A stretch of DNA of 64,000 bases from Sphingobacterium pedocola. GTDB taxonomy: Bacteria > Bacteroidota > Bacteroidia > Sphingobacteriales > Sphingobacteriaceae. The translations under genes and the position numbers were made by a program. The notes under the pieces are model-generated. The model was not told the origin of the DNA. It searched no databases and saw only the letters and a list, made by a program, of their open reading frames with translations. The stretch covers positions 1,915,745-1,979,744 of the forward strand of contig NZ_MU158689.1 of NCBI RefSeq assembly GCF_015209965.1. Direction: 5' to 3'. Positions 16,634 to 26,404 of this stretch are shown piece after piece; position 1 is the first letter of the stretch, and each line of letters starts with the position of its first letter.

Positions 16634-18802
16634 ATGATAAAAGTCTCCCTATTTACATATATAGTATATCTTTTCATCGTTCCGCTTTCAACGATCGCAC
16701 AGTTGCAATGGACCGAAGATGGAAACGGCATCTATCAGTTCTCCGAAGATAATGGCATTCAGGTATATGATGTCCGGTCAAAAAAGATAACAGATACTTT
16801 TTTGCCTGCTACATCATTAGTTCCACGAGGCGCTAACAAACCTTTGGACGTACAAAGTTTTCAGGTTTCGTCCGACGGAAAAAAAATATTGCTATTCACC
16901 AACACACAGCGTGTGTGGCGAGAGAATACGCGAGGAGATTATTGGATATTCGACAGAGGTGAAAAACAATTAAGCCAATTAGGGAGAGGACTTCCCACAG
17001 CTTCACTGATGTTTGCTAAATTTTCTCCTGATGGCACAAAGGTAGCCTATGTTTCCAAAAACAACATTTACATTGAAGATATTTCGTCATGGCAATACGA
17101 ACAAGTCACAGATGATGGCACAGATCGTCTTATCAATGGCACCTTTGACTGGGTTTACGAAGAAGAATTCGGTACGAAGGACGGTTTTCGATGGTCTCCC
17201 GATGGGCAAAAAATTGCATATTGGAAACAAGACGCCCGCAAGACGCGTAATTTTTTGATGATCAACAATACAGACAGCCTGTATTCGTACACCATTCCCG
17301 TAGAATATCCCAAAGTAGGCCTTGATCCCTCGGGGACTACCATATGGCTTTACGATATCACACAGAAACGCGCAGTCAAAGCGAAGATAGAAGGCGACGA
17401 AGTTCAACATTATATTCCCCGAATGGAATGGGTATTAGATTCAAAATCGATCATACTCCAACAATTAAACCGAAAACAAAATAGCAGCAAGATTATTCTT
17501 GCAGACGCAACGACTGGAAAGGGCCATACGATACATACCGAAGAAGATCCGACCTGGATCGATATCAAGGCTAGATGGAATAATGGCGATCCAAGCGGAT
17601 GGGATTGGATTGAGGACGGAAAATCATTTATATGGGTATCGGAAAAAGGTGGATATAGACAATTATACAAAATCAACCTAGAAGGAAAGGAAACATTGCT
17701 CAGCAAAGATGCTTTTGATCTTATTCAAATAGATTTTTTAGATGTTAAAAACAAAATGGTTTACTTTTCTGCGTCACCCGATAACGCTACACAGAAGTAT
17801 TTATACCGGATAAACCTAAATGGCGGAAAAGCCTTCCGTGTTACACCAGCATCCTTTTCCGGAACAATGAGCTACGATATTTCGCCAAATGGAAAAATTG
17901 CACTATTTCAAAGTAGTTGCACGGCCTATATGACTACCGGTGCTGTCGTATCCTTACCTGAACACAACGAGATCGTACCCTCACAAAGATCTTTTGCTGC
18001 AGATCCCTTGGAATCTCAGGCGGAATTTTTCCGTGTTACGACTAGCGATGGTGTGGAACTGGATGGTTGGGTAGTGAAACCTAAAAACTTTGATCCAACA
18101 AAAAAATATCCCATTGTATTCTTTGTATACGGAGAACCGGCGATGCAGACTGTAACTGACAATTTCTATACCGGCAAAAATCGCCTGTACAGCGGAAGTA
18201 TGCCAGATGACGGTTATCTATATGTGTCATTGGAAAATAGAGGTACACCTGCTCCCAAAGGACGCGAATGGCGTAAGTCTATTTACAAAAAGGTAGGCAT
18301 CATCAATATCCGGGATCAGGCTATGGGCGCCAAGGAAGTATTCAAATGGGGCTATGTAGACACCACCCGTGTTGCTGTATGGGGATGGAGCGGAGGGGGA
18401 GCATCTACGCTTAACCTCTTGGGGCAGTATCCAGAAATTTATCAAACAGGTATATCTATTGCACCAGTTACCAACCAACTGCTTTATGACAATATCTATC
18501 AAGAGCGTTATATGGGGTTACCTCAAGAGAATAAAGCGGATTTCATAAACGGGTCTGCCCTTACCTATGCAAAAAATATCCAAGGAAATCTGTTATTAAT
18601 CCACGGTACAGGAGATGACAACGTGCATTACCAAAACGCAGAAGTATATATTAATGAGCTCATCAAATACAACATCCCATTCCAGATGATGGCCTATCCT
18701 AATCGGAGCCATTCCATTAGTGAAGGAGAAGGTACCAGCGCGCATTTAAGTAACCTATTTACGACTTTCTTAAAACAACACTGCCCTCCAGGCGCTAGAT
18801 AA
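16634..18802 (+). CDS. Dipeptidyl peptidase IV-type S9 peptidase
   Basis: A 722-residue exported peptidase with a signal peptide ending near residue 24 (...PLSTIAQ). The beta-propeller contains DWVYEEEF, whose paired glutamates bind the free amino terminus in DPP4 enzymes. The hydrolase domain carries Ser586 (GWSGGG), Asp661 (HGTGDDNVH) and His693 (PNRSHSI). It should release X-Pro (and perhaps X-Hyp) dipeptides from peptide N-termini in the periplasm. Four bases separate it from the M24 gene and five from the M1 gene, so the three form one transcription unit. Confidence 0.93.
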   Translation: MIKVSLFTYIVYLFIVPLSTIAQLQWTEDGNGIYQFSEDNGIQVYDVRSKKITDTFLPATSLVPRGANKPLDVQSFQVSSDGKKILLFTNTQRVWRENTRGDYWIFDRGEKQLSQLGRGLPTASLMFAKFSPDGTKVAYVSKNNIYIEDISSWQYEQVTDDGTDRLINGTFDWVYEEEFGTKDGFRWSPDGQKIAYWKQDARKTRNFLMINNTDSLYSYTIPVEYPKVGLDPSGTTIWLYDITQKRAVKAKIEGDEVQHYIPRMEWVLDSKSIILQQLNRKQNSSKIILADATTGKGHTIHTEEDPTWIDIKARWNNGDPSGWDWIEDGKSFIWVSEKGGYRQLYKINLEGKETLLSKDAFDLIQIDFLDVKNKMVYFSASPDNATQKYLYRINLNGGKAFRVTPASFSGTMSYDISPNGKIALFQSSCTAYMTTGAVVSLPEHNEIVPSQRSFAADPLESQAEFFRVTTSDGVELDGWVVKPKNFDPTKKYPIVFFVYGEPAMQTVTDNFYTGKNRLYSGSMPDDGYLYVSLENRGTPAPKGREWRKSIYKKVGIINIRDQAMGAKEVFKWGYVDTTRVAVWGWSGGGASTLNLLGQYPEIYQTGISIAPVTNQLLYDNIYQERYMGLPQENKADFINGSALTYAKNIQGNLLLIHGTGDDNVHYQNAEVYINELIKYNIPFQMMAYPNRSHSISEGEGTSAHLSNLFTTFLKQHCPPGAR

Positions 18803-18807
18803 AAACC

Positions 18808-20472
18808 ATGAAGAGATTATTATACCTTACCCTGTCACTATGGATCTGCTACCTGGCTCCTGGTCAAGCGCAGTTTATGAAAGCGAAAGAAATCTTCAGC
18901 CGGGCCGATTCCTTGCGTGGTGAACTAACACCGCTACGTACCTGCTATGATATTCAATATTACCACTTAGATGTGAAGGTCGATATCGACAATAAATTCA
19001 TTTCGGGTTCGAATTTATTCCAGTTTCGGGCAGTAGATGATTTCACCAAACTTCAGTTTGATTTGTTCGACAACTTGTCCGTTGATAAAGTAGAATATAA
19101 GGGGAAAGCACTACCTTTTAGTAGAGCATTCAATGCTGTATTTATAGAATTCCCAAGTACCATAGAAAAAGGTAAAGTAGACTCCTTTACCGTTTACTAT
19201 TCCGGAAATCCCATTCAAGCCACGAGGGCACCCTGGGATGGCGGCTTTGACTGGAAAAAAGACAGCAACGGCAAGCCTTTCGTTGCTACAGCTTGCCAAG
19301 GCTTGGGAGCGAGTGTATGGTGGCCCAACAAGGATCATCAATCGGATGAAGTAGATAGCATGTTGATCTCGGTATCGGTACCAAAAGATCTTATCAATGT
19401 TTCAAATGGACGGTTGGTTGGCGTTGAAAACAGCTCCGATGGTTACAAAACGTATCACTGGAAAGTAATCAATCCCATCAACAATTATAATATTGCATTA
19501 AACATTGGCGATTATATACATTTCAGCGAAGTCTACACAGGTGAAAAGGGCAATTTGGATGTAGGCTATTATATTTTAAGAGAAAACAATCAAAAGGAAA
19601 AGATAGATCATCTGAAAAAGAATGTAAGAGAAACATTGCAGGCATTCGAGCATTGGTTTGGCCCCTACCCCTTTTACGAAGATGGGTATAAGATTGTCGA
19701 AACAGCACATTTGGGAATGGAGCATCAGAGTGCAATAGCGTATGGCAACAAATATCAAAATGGATATCTGGGACGCGACGGTTCAAATACAGGTTGGGGA
19801 AATAAATGGGATTTTATCGTTGTACATGAGTCGGGACACGAATGGTTTGGTAATAATATAACCTCGACAGATTTGGCGGACATGTGGATTCATGAAAGCT
19901 TCACAAATTATGCTGAAGCATTATTTATTGACTATTTTTACGGGAAAGAAGCTAGTCAGGCCTATGTACACGGCAATAGACCTGGAATACGAAATGACAA
20001 GCCTTTGCAAGGCCCGTATCATGTCAACAAAGAAGGTTCCGGAGATATGTACATTAAAGGAGGTGTATTGCATAACATGATTCGCACCATTGTCGATGAC
20101 GACGAAAAATGGCGTAATATCCTAAGAGGTTTAAATAAGACCTTTTACCACAGTCAAGTCGACTATCAGGATATCGTAACCTACATTTCAACTGAAGCGG
20201 GTTTTGATTTTACGTCCGTATACGAGCAATACGTCAAAAAAACGGGTATCCCTACTTTAGAGATTGCTTTCGACCGTTCTGGTCAACCTCTAGGGCGGTG
20301 GATCAGCGAGGTCGAAGCGTTTAATATGCCGGTTCACATCGGTACAAAAGGGAATAAAAAGCAGCTGGTAAAACTCACGAATTCGTTCAAACCCATAAAT
20401 GTCCCCGGTCTAACAAGGGAAAACGTAGAAATAGACACCTACAATTATTATATCGGTATTTTGATGCAATAA
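18808..20472 (+). CDS. M1 family zinc aminopeptidase
   Basis: A 554-residue exported protein (signal peptide MKRLLYLTLSLWICYLAPGQ). The zinc site is HESGH at residues 340-344 with the third ligand Glu363 (WIHESFTNYAE). GMEHQ at 303-307 is the family's GxMEN-like substrate-binding loop. It has the beta-saddle and catalytic domains but is short for M1 enzymes and lacks the long C-terminal helical domain, as many Bacteroidota members do. Expected role: removal of N-terminal residues from peptides in the periplasm. It ends the rightward peptidase operon. Confidence 0.92.
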   Translation: MKRLLYLTLSLWICYLAPGQAQFMKAKEIFSRADSLRGELTPLRTCYDIQYYHLDVKVDIDNKFISGSNLFQFRAVDDFTKLQFDLFDNLSVDKVEYKGKALPFSRAFNAVFIEFPSTIEKGKVDSFTVYYSGNPIQATRAPWDGGFDWKKDSNGKPFVATACQGLGASVWWPNKDHQSDEVDSMLISVSVPKDLINVSNGRLVGVENSSDGYKTYHWKVINPINNYNIALNIGDYIHFSEVYTGEKGNLDVGYYILRENNQKEKIDHLKKNVRETLQAFEHWFGPYPFYEDGYKIVETAHLGMEHQSAIAYGNKYQNGYLGRDGSNTGWGNKWDFIVVHESGHEWFGNNITSTDLADMWIHESFTNYAEALFIDYFYGKEASQAYVHGNRPGIRNDKPLQGPYHVNKEGSGDMYIKGGVLHNMIRTIVDDDEKWRNILRGLNKTFYHSQVDYQDIVTYISTEAGFDFTSVYEQYVKKTGIPTLEIAFDRSGQPLGRWISEVEAFNMPVHIGTKGNKKQLVKLTNSFKPINVPGLTRENVEIDTYNYYIGILMQ

Positions 20473-20578
20473 ATAACCACGAAAAGCGTTATCAAACACA
20501 ACCTGCAACCTGCTAAATAATTAGATAATTTATGTTGTTTTTTGTAGAGATACGCTATCATAAACGATTTTTTTTCAT

Positions 20579-20586
20579 TAGGTTTG
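20579..20586 (+). promoter_or_regulatory. Candidate -7 element of the mre operon
   Basis: TAGGTTTG is a full match to TAnnTTTG, 33 bases before the mreB ATG. No TTTG box is found 19-21 bases upstream, only T-rich sequence. Confidence 0.45.
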
Positions 20587-20619
20587 CATTAAATTACAAT
20601 ATAGAACAATTCTTAACAG

Positions 20620-21642
20620 ATGGGATTATTTAACTGGTTTACGCAAGAAGTTGCAATCGACTTAGGGACGGCGAATACCTTAATTATTCATAATGATAAA
20701 GTAGTAGTGGATGAACCATCCATCGTTGCTTTTGATCGCACCACTAACAAAGTAATTGCGATAGGAAGGCAAGCCATGCAAATGGAAGGTAAAACACACG
20801 ACAATATAAAAACAGTAAGGCCATTGCGCGATGGTGTGATTGCTGATTTTACCGCAGCAGAACATTTGATCCGTGGAATGGTTAAATTGGTAAATGGCGG
20901 TAAATCTTGGTTTTTTCCATCTCTTCGTATGGTGGTATGTATTCCTTCTGGAATTACGGAAGTGGAAAAACGTGCAGTGCGTGATTCCGCCGAAATTGCA
21001 GGAGCGAAAGAAGTTTATCTGATACATGAACCCATGGCAGCCGCGGTCGGTATTGGTATTGATGTAGAAGAGCCCGTAGGTAACATGATTATTGATATAG
21101 GTGGGGGAACAACCGAAATCGCGGTTATTGCTTTATCCGGTATCGTTTGTGATCAATCTATTCGCGTAGCTGGAGACAATTTTGACTCAGATATCGTTCA
21201 ATATATTCGTCGTCAGCATAATATCATGATCGGTGACCGTACGGCAGAGAAGATTAAAATCGAAGTAGGCGCTGCTCTTCCTGAATTACAAGAACCACCT
21301 GAAGATTTTGCAGTTCAGGGCCGTGACTTAATGACGGGTATTCCAAAGCAAATAACCGTATCCTATACTGAAATTGCGCATTGTCTGGACAAATCAATTT
21401 CTAAAATTGAAGAAGCGATTTTGAAAGCTTTAGAAATAACTCCGCCGGAACTCTCAGCCGACATCTATCAAACTGGCATCTATTTGACTGGAGGAGGGGC
21501 TTTATTACGCGGATTAGATAGGCGTATACAGGCCAAAACAAAACTACCTGTTCACGTTGCTGAAGACCCTCTGCGCGCTGTAGTACGTGGCACTGGTATT
21601 GCATTAAAAAATATCGGCAGATTCAAATTTTTGATGCAATAA
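20620..21642 (+). CDS. mreB: Rod shape-determining protein MreB
   Basis: A 340-residue bacterial actin. Phosphate-binding loop 1 reads DLGTANT at residues 14-20, loop 2 is IDIGGGTTEIAV, and the adenosine motif is TGGGALLRGLD. It polymerises under the inner membrane and guides lateral wall synthesis with MreC, MreD, PBP2 and RodA, all encoded directly downstream. The C-terminus ends GRFKFLMQ. Length is normal. A strong hairpin in the gap to mreC may limit read-through, fitting the need for more MreB than MreC/D. Confidence 0.97.
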   Translation: MGLFNWFTQEVAIDLGTANTLIIHNDKVVVDEPSIVAFDRTTNKVIAIGRQAMQMEGKTHDNIKTVRPLRDGVIADFTAAEHLIRGMVKLVNGGKSWFFPSLRMVVCIPSGITEVEKRAVRDSAEIAGAKEVYLIHEPMAAAVGIGIDVEEPVGNMIIDIGGGTTEIAVIALSGIVCDQSIRVAGDNFDSDIVQYIRRQHNIMIGDRTAEKIKIEVGAALPELQEPPEDFAVQGRDLMTGIPKQITVSYTEIAHCLDKSISKIEEAILKALEITPPELSADIYQTGIYLTGGGALLRGLDRRIQAKTKLPVHVAEDPLRAVVRGTGIALKNIGRFKFLMQ

Positions 21643-21666
21643 TAGACTGAAGAATATAAATATGAG

Positions 21667-21702
21667 CGCGATATAGAAAAGCATTACTTCTTCTATATCG
21701 CG
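21667..21702 (+). terminator. 12-bp hairpin between mreB and mreC
   Basis: CGCGATATAGAA (21667-21678) pairs perfectly with 21691-21702 around a 12-base loop. No U-run follows (TACTTGTT), so it is more likely an mRNA-stabilising or partly terminating element than a full terminator. Confidence 0.5.
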
Positions 21703-21739
21703 TACTTGTTAAATAACATAACGAAGTAGTAAACGAAAC

Positions 21740-22579
21740 ATGAGAAACCTATGGCTTTTCCTAGTTAGATATAATGCCTTTTTTTGGTTCATATTGTTTT
21801 TTGTGCTTTCCATTTTTTTAGTCGTCCGAAATAACAATTTTCAACGCACCTCCTTCGTAAATTCATCTAACGTGGTCATCGGTTCTTTTTATGAAAAAGT
21901 AAATTCTTGGAAAGGTTATCTCGCATTATCTTCAACCAACGAAGAATTAGCATCAGAGAACGCTAAATTACGCCAACAGTTAGAAAATTATATCGGTAAG
22001 GATACGCTGGATAGTGTACATTTGGTTGATGCTATAGATATCGGCAGATATGAATTTATCGTCGCCGCTGTTGTCAACAACAGCATTCATCAGAAAAGTA
22101 ATTTTTTGACCTTGAACAAAGGCAGTAATGACGGCGTGGCACTTGGGATGGGAGTCATTACCTCTAACGGTGTTGTCGGATCAGTGTTAAATGTCTCAGC
22201 CCATTTTAGCACCGTGAAATCGCTCCTGCATCCAGACACAAAAATATCCGTCACCTTGGATAGCACTGCAGATGCTTTCGGTTCTTTGGTTTGGGGCAAT
22301 AATACAGACCCGCGCTATGCAATGATCCGAGACATACCTAATCACATTAAAGTTCATACAGGACAGCCAGTCTTTACCTCTGGGTATTCTACATTATTTC
22401 CCAAAGGCATCAAAGTAGGTCATATTATTGAATCTGGCATTACATCTGGAGAAAGCTTTAAGGACATACGTATTTTATTAACAACAAAATTTTCAAACCT
22501 TAGTCATGTGTACATCGTAAAAGACAGGCTAGCCGTTGAGAAAATTGAGCTTGAAGCCGCAAACGAGGACAATGGGTAA
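21740..22579 (+). CDS. mreC: Rod shape-determining protein MreC
   Basis: A 279-residue bitopic membrane protein. One transmembrane helix spans residues ~10-29, a coiled coil follows at ~55-85 (STNEELASENAKLRQQLEN), then the paired beta-barrel MreC domain (LNKGSNDGVALGMGVITSNGVVG). It links cytosolic MreB to the periplasmic transpeptidase PBP2. Its stop codon overlaps the start of mreD by 8 bases. Confidence 0.95.
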   Translation: MRNLWLFLVRYNAFFWFILFFVLSIFLVVRNNNFQRTSFVNSSNVVIGSFYEKVNSWKGYLALSSTNEELASENAKLRQQLENYIGKDTLDSVHLVDAIDIGRYEFIVAAVVNNSIHQKSNFLTLNKGSNDGVALGMGVITSNGVVGSVLNVSAHFSTVKSLLHPDTKISVTLDSTADAFGSLVWGNNTDPRYAMIRDIPNHIKVHTGQPVFTSGYSTLFPKGIKVGHIIESGITSGESFKDIRILLTTKFSNLSHVYIVKDRLAVEKIELEAANEDNG

Positions 22580-23096
22580 AATTATAATTAATAATTTAAT
22601 ACGTTTTATGATATTAATAGTGCTACAGATAGCGCTGTTTAAAAACATGGGCTACTATAGCCTAGCAACACCGTTCCCTTATATTTTAATCCTATTTCTT
22701 CTTCCTATTGGCACGTCCAACCTCCTATTGTATATTTTTGCTTTCCTTACCGGGCTTACTATAGACGCATTTTACGATACGATCGGCGTCCACGCGGCAG
22801 CTTGTGTAGCACTTATATGGTTTAGGATATTTTTTCATAAGATTACCCTAGAAACGGATGTTATAAATTCATTCGAGACACCGACCTGGAGTGAGATGGG
22901 ATTCAAATGGTACAGTACCTACGTCTTACTTGGAACCTTAGTACATCACCTTGTGCTGTATATCGTCGAAGTTTTCTCTTTCCAGAATATACTTTATACT
23001 TTAGCGAGTGTTGGGTTAAGTAGTATATTTACTATCGTAATAATTTTTATAATAGGCGTACTTACATACAAGCGCAGATCGCGTTTGGGAAATTAA
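22572..23096 (+). CDS. mreD: Rod shape-determining protein MreD
   Basis: A small polytopic membrane protein of 174 residues when started at the ATG at 22572 (MGKIIINN), which overlaps the end of mreC. An ATG at 22536 would add 12 polar residues, lie deeper in mreC and precede the first helix needlessly. Five or six hydrophobic helices are visible, including LIRFMILIVLQIALF and FPYILILFLLPIG. Sequence is poorly conserved in the family; identity rests on size, topology and position between mreC and mrdA. Confidence 0.9.
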   Translation: MGKIIINNLIRFMILIVLQIALFKNMGYYSLATPFPYILILFLLPIGTSNLLLYIFAFLTGLTIDAFYDTIGVHAAACVALIWFRIFFHKITLETDVINSFETPTWSEMGFKWYSTYVLLGTLVHHLVLYIVEVFSFQNILYTLASVGLSSIFTIVIIFIIGVLTYKRRSRLGN

Positions 23097-23103
23097 CAAA
23101 TTC

Positions 23104-25065
23104 ATGAATAGTTTTTTTGAGCGAAAATTTGTCATACAAGGAATATTTATTGCAATAGCATTAGTTATTGTCGCTCGACTATTTTATTTGCAAATTATTG
23201 ATGACTCCTATTTGCTATCCGCAAACAATAATGTGTTACGTAAAGTAACCGTCTATCCCGCACGTGGTATTATTTTAGATAGAAATGGTAAGGTCATCGT
23301 TCAAAACGAGCCTGTATATGATCTTTTAGTCACTCCAAGAGAAGTAAAAGATATTGACACCGCATTATTATGCCAACTCATCAATATCGACATGGACGGT
23401 TTTAAAAGTCGTATGGCAAAAGCGCGCGCCCATTCTCCTTATCGTGCATCCCAGTTTGAGAAGCTAATTTCTTCCGAGACCTATGCACGTCTACAAGAAC
23501 ATTTGCACAAGTTTAGAGGCTTTTATGTCCAGAACCGGACGGTCCGAAGTTATCCAGACAGCATTGCTGCTCAATTTTTGGGGTACATCCAGGAAGTAAA
23601 TGACAGGGATATCGAACGATCTAACGGTTTTTATAAACCAGGCGATTACATTGGAGCAAGTGGTGTTGAACGCTCATATGAAGAGTTGCTAAGAGGGAAT
23701 CGAGGTGTCAAGAACCTGATGGTCGATGCGTTGAACAGACCTAAGGGTGTATTTATGGAAGGTAAATACGACACATTAGCTGTTACTGGAGATGGACTTG
23801 TATCCTCCTTAGATATTGATCTCCAAATATTAGCCGAGCAACTGATGAAAAACAAGCTCGGATCCGTAGTAGCTATCGAACCATCCACTGGAGAGATCCT
23901 GACATTCGTTAGTAGCCCTTCTTATGATCCTAACTTAATGGTGGGAAAGGATCGTGGCAACAACTACATGGACATGCTCAACGATCAGAACAAGCCTATG
24001 TTCATCCGGCCCATCCAGGCTTCCTACCCTCCAGGATCTGTTTTTAAGGTCGTAGCAGCCCTTACTGCCCAACAAGCCGGACTAATCGACCAACACACCA
24101 TATTCAATTGCCCTGGTGGATATCGATATGGGAGAAACGCGATAATGAGATGCACGCATGTGGATGGCCCTACTAATCTGGTCAAATCCATACAGATGTC
24201 GTGTAACACCTATTATGGTTACGTTTACGCGAAGATGATCGATTCTAGAGGCCTCCCTGGACCAAAAGCGTATGATTTATGGCGCGAGGGGCTTTTAAAA
24301 TTTGGTTTGGGACAGAGGCTCGGTATTGATCTCCCCGGTGAAAAAGGGGGGTTCGTTCCTGAGTCGAGCTTCTATACAAAAGGATACGGCAATGAGAAAT
24401 GGAGATCCAGCTACAACATTTCCTTGTCTATCGGGCAAGGAGAATTAGGCATCACCCCATTACAGATGGCTAATGTTATGGCTATCGTAGCCAATAGAGG
24501 TTTTTACTATAGACCTCATTTGATAAAGGGTATTGGAGAAAAGAAAATCGTCAAAAAAGAGTTTACCGAAAAAATATCCGCCGGAGTTGATGCTAAATAC
24601 TATGAGCCGGTGGTAGAGGGCATGAGTCGGGCTGTAAATATGGGAGGAACCGCAGCAAGTGTACGCATTCCTGGAATTGAGATGTGTGGAAAAACCGGAA
24701 CAGTTCAGAATCCGCACGGTCAAAATCACGCTGTCTTTTTTGCATTCGCTCCTCGAGAAAATCCAAAGATAGCGATTGCCGTGTTCGTCGAAAACGCAGG
24801 ATATGGCGGTACTTGGGCAGGCCCAATTGCCAGTATGCTCGTTGAAAAATACCTAAATGATACGATCACGTTGCCAAAGTATATCCAAGACCGCATATAC
24901 AATGCCAACTTGCTGCCCAAGGTGGAGAAAAAAGTATCAGCAATAAAAAAGAATCCCACAATCATCAAAAAAGATACAATTAAAAGGCAAAAACAAATTG
25001 CACAAACCGTGGAAAAACAAGGCCTTTTAGTACACCATAGTCAGGTTAGAAGAACGCATGAATAA
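23104..25065 (+). CDS. mrdA: Penicillin-binding protein 2 (MrdA), class B
   Basis: A 653-residue peptidoglycan transpeptidase of the elongasome. One N-terminal transmembrane segment (residues ~10-28) is followed by a pedestal domain and the penicillin-binding domain with all three motifs: Ser312-Val-Phe-Lys315, Ser366-Cys-Asn368 and Lys530-Thr-Gly. The tail after residue ~600 is Lys-rich and low in complexity (KKVSAIKKNPTIIKKDTIKR). Its end overlaps rodA by 8 bases. Confidence 0.95.
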   Translation: MNSFFERKFVIQGIFIAIALVIVARLFYLQIIDDSYLLSANNNVLRKVTVYPARGIILDRNGKVIVQNEPVYDLLVTPREVKDIDTALLCQLINIDMDGFKSRMAKARAHSPYRASQFEKLISSETYARLQEHLHKFRGFYVQNRTVRSYPDSIAAQFLGYIQEVNDRDIERSNGFYKPGDYIGASGVERSYEELLRGNRGVKNLMVDALNRPKGVFMEGKYDTLAVTGDGLVSSLDIDLQILAEQLMKNKLGSVVAIEPSTGEILTFVSSPSYDPNLMVGKDRGNNYMDMLNDQNKPMFIRPIQASYPPGSVFKVVAALTAQQAGLIDQHTIFNCPGGYRYGRNAIMRCTHVDGPTNLVKSIQMSCNTYYGYVYAKMIDSRGLPGPKAYDLWREGLLKFGLGQRLGIDLPGEKGGFVPESSFYTKGYGNEKWRSSYNISLSIGQGELGITPLQMANVMAIVANRGFYYRPHLIKGIGEKKIVKKEFTEKISAGVDAKYYEPVVEGMSRAVNMGGTAASVRIPGIEMCGKTGTVQNPHGQNHAVFFAFAPRENPKIAIAVFVENAGYGGTWAGPIASMLVEKYLNDTITLPKYIQDRIYNANLLPKVEKKVSAIKKNPTIIKKDTIKRQKQIAQTVEKQGLLVHHSQVRRTHE

Positions 25066-26332
25066 ACTACAGAACAACAGCTTTCTTGGTCGAATAGATT
25101 GGATTACAATCGGTCTGTGGTTTCTATTATGTCTGATCGGGTGGTTTAACATTCATGCGGCTGTATTTGACCCCGAACATCCAGGTCTCTTCAACTTGGA
25201 GACAAATTATGGAAAACAGTCTCTTTTTATTTTCACAGCCGTCATTATCGGGTTTTGTGTTCTTATTATAGACTCCCGGTTCTTTATTTCCGTCACGCCT
25301 ATACTTTACATCATCGTTATCCTATTATTGGTTACTGTATTAATTATTGGTCGAAATGTGGGCGGTAATCAAGCTTGGATAGCCATCGGAAGTTTTAGAT
25401 TGCAACCCTCCGAATTTGGAAAATTAGTTACCTGCTTATTGTTGGCTTATTATCTAAATACACAGGCTAATAAAACACCAAATAAAAAAACATTATTCGT
25501 AGGCGCTTGTATCGTTCTATTTCCCGTCGCTTTGGTCATGCTCCAACCAGACACAGGCTCAGCACTAGCCTTTTTCTCGTTAATATTTGTCTTTTATAGA
25601 GAAGGCTTCGTTAGTAACCTTTTCTTAATTCTAGCTGCTCTAGCCATTCTACTTTTTGTATTAGCTCTACTGATAAATCAGTGGATATTGATCGGAATTA
25701 TAGCATTAACGGCTGCTTTTTTTATTTTTTTATTCCGCAAACGACGAAAGAATATAATTAACATTGCTGTGTTATTTATCGCATCGTCCGTTTATATTCT
25801 GGGAGTCGATTTTGCGTATGAGCAAATACTGCAGCCACATCAACGGAATCGTATCGACATTATTTTGGGTAAAATGGATGATCCAAGAGGGCAAGGTTAC
25901 AATTTAAACCAATCGAAGATAGCGATCGGATCAGGACAACTTTTCGGAAAAGGCTATCTGCAAGGAACGCAGACAAAATACAACTTCGTACCTGAACAAA
26001 GTACCGATTTCATTTTTTGTACGGTAGGCGAAGAATGGGGTTTTGCGGGATCTGTAGTTCTCATTTGCATTTATCTTATTCTTTTGCTTCGGATTGTCAA
26101 CATTGCTGAAAGGCAGCGCACCAATTTTGCACGAATATACGCGTATGGTGTCGCCTCTATATTATTCTTCCACTTTTTCATCAACATAGGTATGACAATA
26201 GGCATAGTACCTGTAATCGGCATTCCCCTCCCCTTCATAAGTTATGGAGGATCGTCATTGTGGAGCTTCACCATACTATTATTTATTCTGCTCCGTTTCG
26301 ATTCGACACGAAAGGGGCTCGGACAAATCTAA
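25058..26332 (+). CDS. rodA: Peptidoglycan polymerase RodA (SEDS)
   Basis: A 424-residue SEDS-family membrane protein with about ten helices. Conserved elements include QPSEFGKL near the middle helices and the C-terminal GIPLPFISYGGSSLW signature. It polymerises lipid II into glycan strands as partner of PBP2. It closes the five-gene rod-shape operon and faces a leftward gene; the 72-base gap contains the 12-bp palindrome CGTATTAATACG at 26356-26367 but no clear terminator. Confidence 0.95.
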   Translation: MNKLQNNSFLGRIDWITIGLWFLLCLIGWFNIHAAVFDPEHPGLFNLETNYGKQSLFIFTAVIIGFCVLIIDSRFFISVTPILYIIVILLLVTVLIIGRNVGGNQAWIAIGSFRLQPSEFGKLVTCLLLAYYLNTQANKTPNKKTLFVGACIVLFPVALVMLQPDTGSALAFFSLIFVFYREGFVSNLFLILAALAILLFVLALLINQWILIGIIALTAAFFIFLFRKRRKNIINIAVLFIASSVYILGVDFAYEQILQPHQRNRIDIILGKMDDPRGQGYNLNQSKIAIGSGQLFGKGYLQGTQTKYNFVPEQSTDFIFCTVGEEWGFAGSVVLICIYLILLLRIVNIAERQRTNFARIYAYGVASILFFHFFINIGMTIGIVPVIGIPLPFISYGGSSLWSFTILLFILLRFDSTRKGLGQI

Positions 26333-26404
26333 CCCCTACTCAAGACCAAATGAATCGTATTAATACGCCCAGTCCCATTTAAAATATCAATTCTGAATCA
26401 GCTG

